Shown here one piece after another: positions 8,206-16,123 of a DNA stretch of 43,089 nucleotides. The notes beneath the pieces were generated by a model. That model saw only the letters and a list, made by a program, of their open reading frames with translations. It ran no database searches and was not told the origin of the DNA. The translations under genes and the position numbers were made by a program. The stretch lies in assembly GCF_001429395.1 (NCBI RefSeq), contig NZ_LMJT01000025.1, positions 1-43,089 on the forward strand. Reading direction: 5' to 3'. The stretch is from Allobosea sp. Root381. Its GTDB lineage: Bacteria > Pseudomonadota > Alphaproteobacteria > Rhizobiales > Beijerinckiaceae. Each line of letters starts with the position of its first letter. The first letter of the stretch is position 1.

Positions 8206-9339
8206 TCAGCCTTTATTCCTGCTCTTTTTCGCTCGGCTGGCCTCGGCGGCCGACAGTTGCGGCATGGCTATCCCGGCCATGAACCCGATCCGGCTCCGGT
8301 CATGGCGCTGCAGGTTGAGGACGCCTTCGGCCTGGGTCAGGTCCGAGCGGATGATGCTGCGTCGCCCGGCCATGCAGGCGAAGCCGAAGGCTATCGGCCA
8401 TAGCCGCGAAAGCGCCCGCGGCGTCAGCGCAGCGAGCTCATCGAGAAAGGCGTCGCTCGGCGGCTCGAACAGTCCACCGGTGGCGGTATTGGCCTCGTCG
8501 AAGAGCGAGCGCCGGATCGCCAACATCTGCTCGGGCTTCAGGGCAATCTCGAAGCCGATCAGGCGGTCGACGATCGAGCTCGGCAGAGGGCTCAGATCAT
8601 TGGCGGTCGTGATCCAGATGATGCCGTCAGCTCGCATCGGGATCTCCAGGAACTCGTCCTGGAAGCACTGGGCATTCTCACGCTCGAGCAGCGAGTGCAG
8701 AACGTGGATCGGCGTCTCAGCCGGATTGATCGGGCTCGCTTTCTCGATCTCGTCAATGACGACGACAGGTGAGGCACTATCGCTGTCGACCAGAAGTTGG
8801 GCGATCTTGCCAGGCCCAGCCGCGCGCCACACGGGTGCCAGCCCGGTGAACCAGCTGCCCCTGTCGCTGACGAGGTTCATTGGAATGGTCAACGTCGATA
8901 CGCCGAACGCCTGCGCCAGACGGCGGGCGTAGTAGGTTTTGCCGACGCCAGGCGGCCCGAGCAGCACGACCGGGTCCAGGCGCAACGCCTGTCCGCCGGC
9001 GATCGCCAGCGTCGCGGCGCGAAGGACCCACGCGGTCACCTGCGCGAATTGCGGGCAGGTCAGGTCGAGCGCCGCAATACGGGCCAGCAACGCGGCATCG
9101 GGTATGATCAGGCTGCGCCAGGAGCCGCGCTCGTCCTCGTGCATCCTTAGCCAGAGCGCGCGCTGGCGCGCCGCCTGGACGCGGTCGTCGTCACCGTCGC
9201 CCATCGCCGAGGGGCGGTCGCTGTAAAGGCGCTGGAGGAGATCACGCGTGCTGTAAAGATCGAGCCCGACCGGTGGGGGCGGTGACGTGTGCAGAGGTTC
9301 AGACCGCTTACGGCGCGGGCGACGATGGATCGAGTTCAT
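8206..9339 (-). CDS. AAA+ ATPase (Lon/MoxR-like domain)
   Basis: The 377-aa protein has a basic, Pro-rich N-terminus, a helical segment, and an AAA+ module: Walker A GPPGVGKT (residues 128-135), Walker B VVVIDEIEK (192-200), sensor 1 WITTAND (243-248), and an arginine in IVDRLIGFEI placed like an arginine finger. A helical lid follows. The module resembles the ATPase part of Lon and MoxR-like remodelling proteins, but the Lon protease Ser-Lys domain is absent, so it would act on partners rather than cleave them. Candidate partners are the 305- and 330-aa helical proteins encoded downstream. The ATG at 9339 lacks a clear ribosome site. Confidence 0.8.
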   Translation of the reverse strand: MNSIHRRPRRKRSEPLHTSPPPPVGLDLYSTRDLLQRLYSDRPSAMGDGDDDRVQAARQRALWLRMHEDERGSWRSLIIPDAALLARIAALDLTCPQFAQVTAWVLRAATLAIAGGQALRLDPVVLLGPPGVGKTYYARRLAQAFGVSTLTIPMNLVSDRGSWFTGLAPVWRAAGPGKIAQLLVDSDSASPVVVIDEIEKASPINPAETPIHVLHSLLERENAQCFQDEFLEIPMRADGIIWITTANDLSPLPSSIVDRLIGFEIALKPEQMLAIRRSLFDEANTATGGLFEPPSDAFLDELAALTPRALSRLWPIAFGFACMAGRRSIIRSDLTQAEGVLNLQRHDRSRIGFMAGIAMPQLSAAEASRAKKSRNKG

Positions 9340-9356
9340 GGGCTATCAGATTTCTC

Positions 9357-9370
9357 AGGTTCACAGGGGT
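9357..9370 (-). promoter_or_regulatory. Shared leader motif before the AAA+ gene
   Basis: AGGTTCACAGGGGT on the plus strand matches the block before the 305-aa gene at 12 of 14 positions and lies 18 nt from the AAA+ start codon. Confidence 0.35.
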
Positions 9371-9407
9371 TCTGCGGCTGCAGCACCAAGGCTCGTCCGG
9401 TCATGAG

Positions 9408-9440
9408 AAAAGGGCGCGGACCTTGCGGCCGCGCCCTCTT
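9408..9440 (-). terminator. Bidirectional-type terminator hairpin upstream of the AAA+ gene
   Basis: AGGGCGCGG (9411-9419) pairs with CCGCGCCCT (9429-9437) and is flanked by AAAA on the left and TTTT on the right. Read on the minus strand, it lies about 25 bp after the stop of the exonuclease gene and ends in a U-run. Confidence 0.7.
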
Positions 9441-9459
9441 TTCTGGTCTGTCTTTCCGC

Positions 9460-10890
9460 CTAAGACGCCGCGGTGCAGGCCGTCGCTACGATCGTGGCGG
9501 GCGGTATTCCCAACGCCTCGCGCCGATCCATCAGCCAATCCCTGATCTTCTCAAGCCCTCCGCGGGTTTCGGGGTCACTGGTCGCCGCCAGTTCCTCGCA
9601 GCGCGCCAGGGCGCGAGGAATGGTCATCCACGGAACCTCGTCCTCGGCGGTCAGGCGCTCACGCAGCCAAGCCCGACCTCGGGTCCGCGCCTCGGGCGAG
9701 AGCGTCTCCGGTGCGTGAAGAAAGACCTGCCGGATCGCCAGAGTCCGCAGCCGCGGGTCCGCGATGTGCTGCGCGGCGAAGGCCGCCCGATGCTCCCAGG
9801 CGATCTCGTGCCAGCGCCGGGACGCCGCCGAATCGGCATCGGAGATGAAGCCACCCTGATAGAGCTGACCATCGACCCAGGGCGACGGCTCACGATCGGC
9901 ATATTGGTCCTGCAGTGCCAGCGCGAGTTGCCGGGTGAAGGTCGGATGGGCCCACAGCATCCGGGCGCGATTGCGATAAACCTGGTCGGGCTCTCGTTCG
10001 ACCAGCGCATGGGCGCCCTGGTCCCAGCCGACCAGGATCGGCTGGGCGTTGGTCTTGACCTGCCGGACCGGCGAGCGGTTCGACCGGATTCCCGCCAGGA
10101 GTTCCGGTGCCGGCAGATCAATGAATGCCGCTGGGTCCTGGCTGAGGTCGATGCAGATGCGCGCCGACGGGTTCGTCGGAGAGCCGATCATCGGCAGCAC
10201 CGGGGTAAGCCGCGAGGTGCCACCAAGAATGATAGGTTCGCCGGCGTCCATCAGCGCGAGCGGCCCGGATTTCCTGGCATGCCCGAGCATCGTCGCCATC
10301 GTGGTTGGGGCCCGCTCGAGCAACAGCGAGAACAGGTCGCGTGTTGCGCGAACATCGGCGGCGGCATCATGTGCATCGGCCTCGCTCAAGGCGATACCAT
10401 TCAGCCTGCAGACCTCGCCGAGCTTGAGCACCGGCTTGGCCAAGGCATCGCGCGGGATCACCACGGCGTCGGGTTCGAGCATCATGACGGCGCGCAGCAT
10501 GGTCAGGACGTCGGCCCGACCGTGGCCGGTCATGGCCCCGCAATAGGGGGGCAAAAGCGACTGGTAGAAGCTCTGGCGCAGCACCTCGTCGTCGAACCTG
10601 ATCGTGTTGTAGCCGATCAGCATCGCCGGCTTGCAGTTGGCGATGATCCGGGCGATTTGCGCCATCATCTCGCTATGGCTGTCCCGCTGGTTCTCCAGCA
10701 TCTCAGGCGTCACGCCGGTCACCATCAACGCATCGATCGATGGCACGATGTGCGCCGGCAGGCGGCAGCGCAGCGTCAGCTCGCGCCGGACCGTGAGGTT
10801 GGCATCCGTCTGGAGGAACGCGGCCTGGAGCGGCACGTCCCAGCACGGTTCGAGACCCGAGGTCTCCAGATCATAGAAAAGGTACATCAC
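9460..10890 (-). CDS. Exonuclease I-like (SbcB-type) 3'-5' DNA exonuclease
   Basis: The 476-aa protein begins with an RNase H-fold DEDDh nuclease domain: motif I YDLETSGLEP (Asp7, Glu9), motif II in GYNTIRFDDEVL (about residues 92-104), and motif III HDAAADVRAT near residue 180. Domain order and length agree with exodeoxyribonuclease I, which degrades single-stranded DNA from the 3' end in mismatch repair and recombination. The C-terminal half contains the SH3-like and helical regions of that family (for example WAHPTFTRQL, WHEIAWEHRAAF). Location inside an apparent integrative element, next to an unknown 145-aa protein and upstream of an AAA+ ATPase, suggests element maintenance or defence rather than the housekeeping copy. 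Confidence 0.85.
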   Translation of the reverse strand: MMYLFYDLETSGLEPCWDVPLQAAFLQTDANLTVRRELTLRCRLPAHIVPSIDALMVTGVTPEMLENQRDSHSEMMAQIARIIANCKPAMLIGYNTIRFDDEVLRQSFYQSLLPPYCGAMTGHGRADVLTMLRAVMMLEPDAVVIPRDALAKPVLKLGEVCRLNGIALSEADAHDAAADVRATRDLFSLLLERAPTTMATMLGHARKSGPLALMDAGEPIILGGTSRLTPVLPMIGSPTNPSARICIDLSQDPAAFIDLPAPELLAGIRSNRSPVRQVKTNAQPILVGWDQGAHALVEREPDQVYRNRARMLWAHPTFTRQLALALQDQYADREPSPWVDGQLYQGGFISDADSAASRRWHEIAWEHRAAFAAQHIADPRLRTLAIRQVFLHAPETLSPEARTRGRAWLRERLTAEDEVPWMTIPRALARCEELAATSDPETRGGLEKIRDWLMDRREALGIPPATIVATACTAAS

Positions 10891-10894
10891 ACCC

Positions 10895-11332
10895 TCACTG
10901 TGCTTGTGCGGGGCGATGTGACATCGGCAGCAGTACGATATTGAACCGTTCGGCGTCGGATTTCATCGCCGTCTCCACCATGAATATGGTGTTCGAGGCT
11001 GTCCCCTCGGTGGGGAGCTGCGCCATTGTCTCGAAGACGTGGATTTTCATCGCCAGCACTTCGCGGACTTCCGCCGGCGCCTCGGCCAGCAGCAGAGCCA
11101 TCCTGCGCGCCGCGAGTCGCGCACCCTCCGCCAACTGGTGGCTGTTGAGGCCGTACTCGGGATAGTCGCGGTCAGGCGCCTGCTCGAGCAGCAGGCCATG
11201 CGCGAGATGCGCCTCCCAGCGCAGGAACAGCTCGTCAGCAGCCATTCGCCCTGAGTAGGCCCTGGCGTAGAGCCGCATCTCGGCGTCATTAGGCAGTGCT
11301 TCATTGCTGCCGGCGAAATCCTTGGTGGTCAT
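10895..11332 (-). CDS. Hypothetical protein upstream of the exonuclease gene
   Basis: I do not recognise this 145-aa helical protein. It has no signal peptide, membrane helix or known motif. The frame is open to a GTG at 11428, but I chose the ATG at 11332 (MTTKDFAG). The extra codons translate a stretch containing the shared CCCCCGAGAAC leader block and look non-protein. The stop lies only 4 bp before the exonuclease start, so the two genes are almost certainly one operon and may act together. Confidence 0.6.
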   Translation of the reverse strand: MTTKDFAGSNEALPNDAEMRLYARAYSGRMAADELFLRWEAHLAHGLLLEQAPDRDYPEYGLNSHQLAEGARLAARRMALLLAEAPAEVREVLAMKIHVFETMAQLPTEGTASNTIFMVETAMKSDAERFNIVLLPMSHRPAQAQ

Positions 11333-11377
11333 CTCGATATCCACGGAGCGCGGGCCCGAGGACCCGCTCCAGGGATC

Positions 11378-11391
11378 TTGTTCTCGGGGGT
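11378..11391 (-). promoter_or_regulatory. Shared leader motif before the 145-aa gene
   Basis: TTGTTCTCGGGGGT on the plus strand shares 12 consecutive bases (GTTCTCGGGGGT) with the block before the 305-aa gene. It lies 46 nt from the chosen start, and a GGAGGAA-rich stretch lies upstream, as in the 8149 leader. Confidence 0.35.
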
Positions 11392-11499
11392 AGCCTTGGT
11401 CAGGCTCCGCCTTCCTCCTTGCACTCACTCCTTAGGGCCGGCCCTTCCGGAGTTGGCCCATTGCTGACCCTCTGAGGGTCCGCTTTGGGGCAGTGTGGT

Positions 11500-12465
11500 C
11501 TACTGCCGGTTCTGTGGACTGGCAGATATTGCCTCAGCATCGCCCGGGGCCCAGCCTGTCGTAGGTGCGGAGAAAGCCAGCACAGACGTGAAAACGACAT
11601 CCGCGACGACCGGTGCGAATTTTTCCGACAGCTTCACGAGGATCGCGCTTCGTAGCGCGTCCGCTTCAGCGATGCTCAGAGAGCTTTTAGTGTGATCCAC
11701 AACGACATGTGCCAGAATGTAGGTCGTGCGCCCCGGCTGGAGAATGCGAACTAACACATCTTTGGGCGCCACAACTGCTACCGCCTGCCTCACTCGGCTC
11801 GCAGCCTCTTGAACAAGCTCGTCGTCCACGCCGCGCAACAACAAAGCCGCCATGCCGCGATAAACCATCCGAAGAGGCACACCAATGGTGACCAAGACCA
11901 CCAGGATCACCAGTCCAGGATCCACTAGGCGAGCGGCGCTTTCCCATCCAAAGAAACTCAGGCCGATTGCGAGCAGGAAGGCCACCAGCATGCCGATGGA
12001 GATGGCCGTATTCACGCCCCAGTTCTCGACGTCACCCTCGACCAGAGGGCTCGCCAGTTTGGGGGCTGCTTTGCGCAGAGTGAGCAACACGGCCCCGCAC
12101 AATGCGAGGGCGACAGCGGCATAGCTCACCGCAATTCCCGCCGAGACGTCACTGCCACCTCGACTGATGCTCAGGGCGGCATCGATCAGCGCAAAGCATC
12201 CAACACCAAGGATGAGGAGCCCCTTGGTCAAATTGATGAGAGGCTCAAATTGGACGTATCCGAAGGGATAGCGTGCATCATCGGGGTTCTTGAGCAGACG
12301 TGCCACCCTCAGTGTAAAAACCGCGGTTGCGAAAAAGCAGAGGTTGAAGGCCCCGTCCAACAGGATTGCGCCAGAGCCCGTCACGAAACCGATGGCCAAT
12401 GCAGCCACGCCAACTACCAGAGCGGCAACCATTGACAGCAGCAATGCGCCTCGCTCGGTGTTCAT
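11500..12465 (-). CDS. Cation diffusion facilitator (CDF) family transporter
   Basis: The 321-aa inner-membrane protein has about six transmembrane helices (first MVAALVVGVAALAIGFVTGS) followed by a cytoplasmic C-terminal domain of about 100 residues, the CDF architecture for metal-ion/proton antiport. SGAILLDGAFNLCFFA occupies the place of the family's helix-2 metal site. The usual H/D-x-x-x-D pairs are not complete there or in helix 5 (ENWGVNTAISIG), so the substrate may be unusual or the site altered. It lies 49 bp downstream of an AraC-type regulator gene on the same strand and is probably controlled by it. Confidence 0.8.
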   Translation of the reverse strand: MNTERGALLLSMVAALVVGVAALAIGFVTGSGAILLDGAFNLCFFATAVFTLRVARLLKNPDDARYPFGYVQFEPLINLTKGLLILGVGCFALIDAALSISRGGSDVSAGIAVSYAAVALALCGAVLLTLRKAAPKLASPLVEGDVENWGVNTAISIGMLVAFLLAIGLSFFGWESAARLVDPGLVILVVLVTIGVPLRMVYRGMAALLLRGVDDELVQEAASRVRQAVAVVAPKDVLVRILQPGRTTYILAHVVVDHTKSSLSIAEADALRSAILVKLSEKFAPVVADVVFTSVLAFSAPTTGWAPGDAEAISASPQNRQ

Positions 12466-12514
12466 TGCTGTGCTCCCTGTTCGCCTGCTTCCCCGGCCGT
12501 ACGAGGAATGTGGA

Positions 12515-13522
12515 TCATAGCCCCTTTAGATACTCGTCCAGGGTTCGGTACTCGCTCGCGAACTCGGCGCGCTTTTGAGCGATTTTCTGGCCGGACACCG
12601 TTGCGGCGCGCACGTCCCGAGGATTGCAGCCAAACTCCTGCTTAAACGCTCGGCTGAAGCTCGATGCGTCTTCGAAACAGTGCTGGTCGGCAATCACGTT
12701 GATCGGGAACGTGTTCAAGGGATCCGATAGGAGGCCGTAGCAACTCAACAACCGCCTGTGACGAATGTAGTGAGCGACGCCGCGATCTTGCTCGAAGAGG
12801 CGATAGAGCTGTGTGCGAGACATTCCTAGCTCGCGACACAATATGTGAGTGTCGAGGCCTGGATTTCGCAAGTTCCGATCAATGAACTGGCGGACCTGCT
12901 CGCGTCTTGTAAGATTGACCTGCGGGCTTGCCTCTTCAAGCCGGTCGGCTGTCGGCGCTATGCATGCCAAAACCATCGACCGCACAGCTCCGGTCAAACG
13001 CGAGGCTTCGGCTACGTCCAAACCGGACAGGCTTTGCCGAAGCAAGAAGATAAAATCGCCAAGCAGGCGACCCAGCGCAGAATCCAACGGCTGCGCCACC
13101 GTTGCATCCAGAAGCGAGGCGAGCTCCCGGAAACCGTCACGCGGAAGAAACAGATGGGTTCGCTCGTCGGCCGGCCTTGTCAGCATGAGCTTTTGGCCGA
13201 GCGAAGCCACGAATGGCACCTGAGCCGGAACATCAAGCGCGGTTTCCGCTACCGCGCCTACAGTCCGCCGCTGCCCGGTCATAATGACCCAATGGTCGAT
13301 CGGGTTAGAACGCAGAAGTGCCGTATCGCGCATCATTGTCAGTGCGGGCGTCGCAACCGTGGATATCCCAAAATCGGGCAAGGACCAGACGGCTGTCGAA
13401 CACGAACATCCCACATCGTCATCGCAAAGCTGGATGTCGAACATACCATGGTACCATGCTCGCCACGCTTCGATTTGCTTGCGGCGTGGGAGGTCGCGCG
13501 TGTCGAATTGTACAGGAAGCAT
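12515..13522 (-). CDS. AraC/XylS-family transcriptional regulator
   Basis: The 335-aa protein has an N-terminal sensing domain of the AraC_binding_2 (ligand-binding-like) type over the first ~200 residues and a C-terminal double helix-turn-helix DNA-binding domain. LGMSRTQLYRLFEQDRGV is the first recognition unit, and FEDASSFSRAFKQEFGCNP the second, with the signature F-x-R-x-F-K-x-x-F-G. The effector is unknown. It precedes the CDF efflux gene in the same direction, so control of that gene is likely. An inverted repeat 37 bp upstream of its start may be its own operator. Confidence 0.9.
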   Translation of the reverse strand: MLPVQFDTRDLPRRKQIEAWRAWYHGMFDIQLCDDDVGCSCSTAVWSLPDFGISTVATPALTMMRDTALLRSNPIDHWVIMTGQRRTVGAVAETALDVPAQVPFVASLGQKLMLTRPADERTHLFLPRDGFRELASLLDATVAQPLDSALGRLLGDFIFLLRQSLSGLDVAEASRLTGAVRSMVLACIAPTADRLEEASPQVNLTRREQVRQFIDRNLRNPGLDTHILCRELGMSRTQLYRLFEQDRGVAHYIRHRRLLSCYGLLSDPLNTFPINVIADQHCFEDASSFSRAFKQEFGCNPRDVRAATVSGQKIAQKRAEFASEYRTLDEYLKGL

Positions 13523-13558
13523 CGGTGTTATCCTGGCTGGAGAACACTGCTGCGGGTC

Positions 13559-13590
13559 GATAGTTCACCGACCACGAGCGTCGAACTATC
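13559..13590 (-). promoter_or_regulatory. Inverted repeat upstream of the AraC-type gene
   Basis: GATAGTTC and GAACTATC (8-bp perfect arms, 16-nt spacer) lie 37-68 bp before the start codon at 13522. This is a candidate operator. A structural hairpin cannot be excluded. Confidence 0.35.
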
Positions 13591-13600
13591 TGCGGGATAA

Positions 13601-13633
13601 AAAAAGGGGTGGCGCATTGAGCACCACCCCTTT
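13601..13633 (-). terminator. Intrinsic terminator of the 13638-13937 gene
   Basis: AAGGGGTGG (13604-13612) pairs with CCACCCCTT (13624-13632). Read on the minus strand it is followed by a U-run given by the A-run at about 13598-13605. It starts 5 bp after the stop of the small exported-protein gene. Confidence 0.8.
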
Positions 13634-13637
13634 CACG

Positions 13638-13937
13638 TCAGACCCAATGACAACGGCGGATCCGCCTCCCAAATCGATCCCGGTGCACACGGCAAACCTG
13701 CCTGCGGTGCCGACGGCGATGCCTGCGATGATGACGATGATGGTGGTGACGACGATTCCACTCATTGCCCCGATGTTGGGCCCAATCCAATGGAGTTCCG
13801 TCCGGTAGCGTTGGCTCGGAAACCTCCGCTCTCGTCGCATCAGCTATGAACTCGGGAGCCGCTTGTGCGTCGTTTGGTCGGAGCGCCGCGCTCGTCGCCA
13901 GAGCCAGGAAGCCAAACAAAAACGATCGCCGTTCCAT
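13638..13937 (-). CDS. Small exported Arg/His-rich protein (MERRSF family)
   Basis: The 99-aa product starts MERRSFLFGFLALATSAA, a signal peptide with a twin Arg, and is probably cleaved after DAQA. After an acidic stretch the tail alternates His and Arg (RRHHHHRHHRRHRRRHRR) and closes CRVHRDRFGRRIRRCHWV. Similar proteins in Rhizobiales are sometimes annotated protamine-like, but their role is unknown. Metal, heme or polyanion binding in the periplasm is a guess. I chose the ATG at 13937 because GGGAG lies 7 nt upstream; the GGAGACGAGTG leader is the same as before the gene at 14176-14421. At least three relatives lie within 2.5 kb. Confidence 0.7.
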   Translation of the reverse strand: MERRSFLFGFLALATSAALRPNDAQAAPEFIADATRAEVSEPTLPDGTPLDWAQHRGNEWNRRHHHHRHHRRHRRRHRRQVCRVHRDRFGRRIRRCHWV

Positions 13938-14175
13938 CACTCGTCTCCCAGTTTGAGCCACTGGCCTCAAGTGTGCCAATGCCTAATGCCGCCTGATGAC
14001 AGGCATCCGACGGTTCGCATTTACGAAGCACGCTGCGCAGGGAATTCCGTCCAAACTTGGCCGCATCCTTCTGTGCGTCTGTCGCGACCGTATTGAATAA
14101 AACGGTCTCGGCAAGCTCCAGCATTGCTTCGGCGTTACCGACTGCAGACCTCGCCCGTTTTGCCAGTGTCTTGAT

Positions 14176-14421
14176 TCAAGGCACCGCAAAATGGACCACG
14201 AGCCATGCCACGCCCACTAGCAAAAGGCCGCCGACCAAGACGGCCAGCACCGGCCGTCCTAAAAATCCCTGGCGACCTTCAACCGGTGTCTCAACGGCCG
14301 GATCCGCGCTGGAATGCGTGTCCGCCTTCATAGGACTGACTGCATCCCCTCTGCGCGTCTCGCCTTGTCGCTCAGCGCGGGCGTCGGCATTATGGATGTC
14401 GACCTCGTGGGAATTACTCAT
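14176..14421 (-). CDS. Small single-pass membrane protein
   Basis: The 81-aa protein has a charged N-terminal cytoplasmic part and one C-terminal hydrophobic segment (PVLAVLVGGLLLVGVAWLVV), giving a tail-anchored-like layout. Function is not recognised. The ATG at 14421 follows GGAAGGAG with a 7-nt gap; the frame extends to 14448 without a better start. The leader GGAGACGAGTG-ATG is shared with the exported-protein gene 240 bp downstream. The space between the two genes contains an open frame beginning MLELAETVLFN at 14124 that I could not confirm as a gene. Confidence 0.55.
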   Translation of the reverse strand: MSNSHEVDIHNADARAERQGETRRGDAVSPMKADTHSSADPAVETPVEGRQGFLGRPVLAVLVGGLLLVGVAWLVVHFAVP

Positions 14422-14724
14422 CACTCGTCTCCTTCCAGACCACGACAACCGCGATCAAATTTTGGAAAGGAGACCGTTCAGCGGCCCCTATGTTCCAGAC
14501 AAACAAGGGAGCCCAGCCAGGCGAACCTGACAGTGCTCTCGATATAGATGAAGACTTTGGGTGCCGGATGACCAAAAGGCGATGCATGCGCATCACCGCC
14601 CGCACGCGCCGCCCGAGCGGTCCAAGATGCCCGAAGCGAGGGCGGTGGATGGCATCGCGAGCGTAGACTCGGTCAATCCACCACGGCAGAATAACTCGCG
14701 AGAATGCGCTAGCAGGACAGCAAA

Positions 14725-14982
14725 ATGAACCGTCGGTCTTTCGTTTCAGCGCTGTTGCTCGGACTTCCGTCGGCGACCTTTGGGCCGATCGGAACATGCT
14801 CTGCTGAAGCAGTTAACACTGTGCAAAGTCTTTCAAACGAAATCGCCCGGACTTTGGATCAAGCGGACGTTGGGTTCAGCCAGCGGCCGCAACTTCACTA
14901 CAACAGACAGCGGCAGCACGTGCGTCCCGCACGCCGTCGCCCGCGTCTTCGAAATCGACGGCCTGACAGGGCCGGGCCGTGA
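14725..14982 (+). CDS. Small exported protein (MNRRSF family), tail possibly frameshifted
   Basis: The 85-aa product begins MNRRSFVSALLLGLPSATF, a signal peptide like those of the neighbouring M-x-R-R-S-F proteins, preceded by AGGA. The tail in this frame is Arg-rich (RQHVRPARRRPRLRNRRP), consistent with the family. However, the alternative frame over the same DNA (to 15013) reads STCVPHAVARVFEIDGLTG, which also looks like protein, so a frameshift near 14870 is possible. The function is unknown. Confidence 0.5.
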   Translation: MNRRSFVSALLLGLPSATFGPIGTCSAEAVNTVQSLSNEIARTLDQADVGFSQRPQLHYNRQRQHVRPARRRPRLRNRRPDRAGP

Positions 14983-15104
14983 GTCGATAACCACTGCGCA
15001 CGGGTGCTCTTGAGAAACCCCACGACTCTTCGAAAGCAAGTCGGTTGATCCTGACGTTCGGCGCGCTAGGCTGAATAGGCGGGGGCTGGTTATGGAGACT
15101 GACG

Positions 15105-15602
15105 ATGAAGGCCTTCATTATCGCTATTCTGATTGCATGTGTCGCAGCGCCGGCTGAGGCCCTGCCGATCGGGATGCCTAATCTGCCGGTCCACGAGGAC
15201 ATCCAGACTGTCCAGTCGCGGGGGCGTGATGCTGGAGTGCGGGGCTCGTCTCGAACAGTGCGGTCGTCGCGGGGACCATCCCGGGGTGTTTCGCATCGGC
15301 ATGTTCGCGGACCCGCCCGTGGGCATGTCCGCGGGCATTCCCGTGGGCATGTGCGCGGCCATTCCCGCCATCACCACCGCTATTACCGGCATTCGAGGAA
15401 CAATAGCGGCGCCGTTGCGGCAGGCCTCATTGGCGGAATGTTGATTGGAGGCATGGCGGCATCGGCGGTTGCCCAGCAGAACCAGAGCGCGTGGAGCAAT
15501 CATGTGAATTGGTGCTCGCAGCGCTTCCGGTCCTTTCGAGTGTCGGACAATTCGTGGCAGCCAAATAACGGACCCCGCCGCCAGTGCATCTCGCCCTTCT
15601 GA
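15105..15602 (+). CDS. BA14K-like exported protein with Arg-Gly-His repeats
   Basis: The 165-aa protein has a signal peptide (MKAFIIAILIACVAAPAEA), a low-complexity middle with repeated RGHVRGHSRGHVRGHS units and HHHRYYRH, a Gly/Ala hydrophobic stretch (AVAAGLIGGMLIGGMAAS), and a C-terminus WCSQRFRSFRVSDNSW ending in Cys-Ile. That end resembles BA14K-type lectin-like proteins (C-x-x-R/Y-x-R-S-F-D), a family known from Brucella and other Rhizobiales. The hydrophobic stretch plus BA14K end is the usual arrangement. The ATG at 15105 follows a weak TGGAG site. The actual ligand is unknown. Confidence 0.65.
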   Translation: MKAFIIAILIACVAAPAEALPIGMPNLPVHEDIQTVQSRGRDAGVRGSSRTVRSSRGPSRGVSHRHVRGPARGHVRGHSRGHVRGHSRHHHRYYRHSRNNSGAVAAGLIGGMLIGGMAASAVAQQNQSAWSNHVNWCSQRFRSFRVSDNSWQPNNGPRRQCISPF

Positions 15603-15701
15603 GAATTCGTAGAAATCGATGTGGAGCAAGTTTGCGCATTAACCGTGGCTTTGAGGGTGCCAGTCTCGGTCGCTAGCGTTGGGTGCAGGAAGGAGATGAG
15701 T

Positions 15702-16019
15702 ATGGATCGTCGTTCCTTCGTGATGGGCCTGTTAGGCGTTGCTGTTGCGGGTTCTGAAGTGATCCCAGCGCCTGACGTGAAGGCGGCGGCACTCGGTAGC
15801 TGCGCACTGCCCGAAAGTGGCGCAGCAGACATCCTCACGGCCGGACGCCTCGACGAGGCGCCGGCCGAGTTCACCCAATCGAGCCGATCCCCGCATTGGC
15901 ACCATCGTGACCGCCGTCACCGATACCATCGCAGGCATGTGCGCCGCCGCCGGGTCTGCCGCACGCATTTCGACCGTCGGGGTCGTCGTGTCCGCCGCTG
16001 CCAATGGGTCTGGATCTAA
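15702..16019 (+). CDS. Small exported Arg/His-rich protein (MDRRSF family)
   Basis: The 105-aa product begins MDRRSFVMGLLGVAVAGSEV, a signal peptide, then an acidic linker and a His/Arg tail (HWHHRDRRHRYHRRHVRR) closing CRTHFDRRGRRVRRCQWVWI. The final pattern C-R-x-H-x-D-R-x-G-R-R-x-R-R-C-x-W-V is nearly the same as in the 13638-13937 product, so they are paralogues. The two conserved Cys could form a disulfide. AGGAAGGAG lies 6 nt before the ATG at 15702, which decides the start over an ATG at 15696. Confidence 0.7.
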   Translation: MDRRSFVMGLLGVAVAGSEVIPAPDVKAAALGSCALPESGAADILTAGRLDEAPAEFTQSSRSPHWHHRDRRHRYHRRHVRRRRVCRTHFDRRGRRVRRCQWVWI

Positions 16020-16123
16020 CGGAGACGGAACAGCAACTCCGGAGCTGTGCTGAAGCGTCGCCGCAATTGGTCAGCTTCGCAGCGGATTCAAATTTTGCCG
16101 GTAGAATTACCGATAGTCGCGTC

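Noticed and set aside
9289..10944. 551-codon plus-strand frame opposite the exonuclease gene
   Set aside because: The minus strand encodes clear DEDD nuclease motifs; this frame is their shadow.
13840..14124. Minus-strand 94-codon frame starting MLELAETVLFN
   Set aside because: The first half looks like protein, but the second half overlaps the MERRSF gene out of frame. It is kept only as a possibility, not a call.
15285..15395. Short tandem DNA repeats that could suggest a CRISPR or minisatellite
   Set aside because: They encode the RGHVRGHS protein repeats of the BA14K-like gene; unit length is short and there are no spacers.
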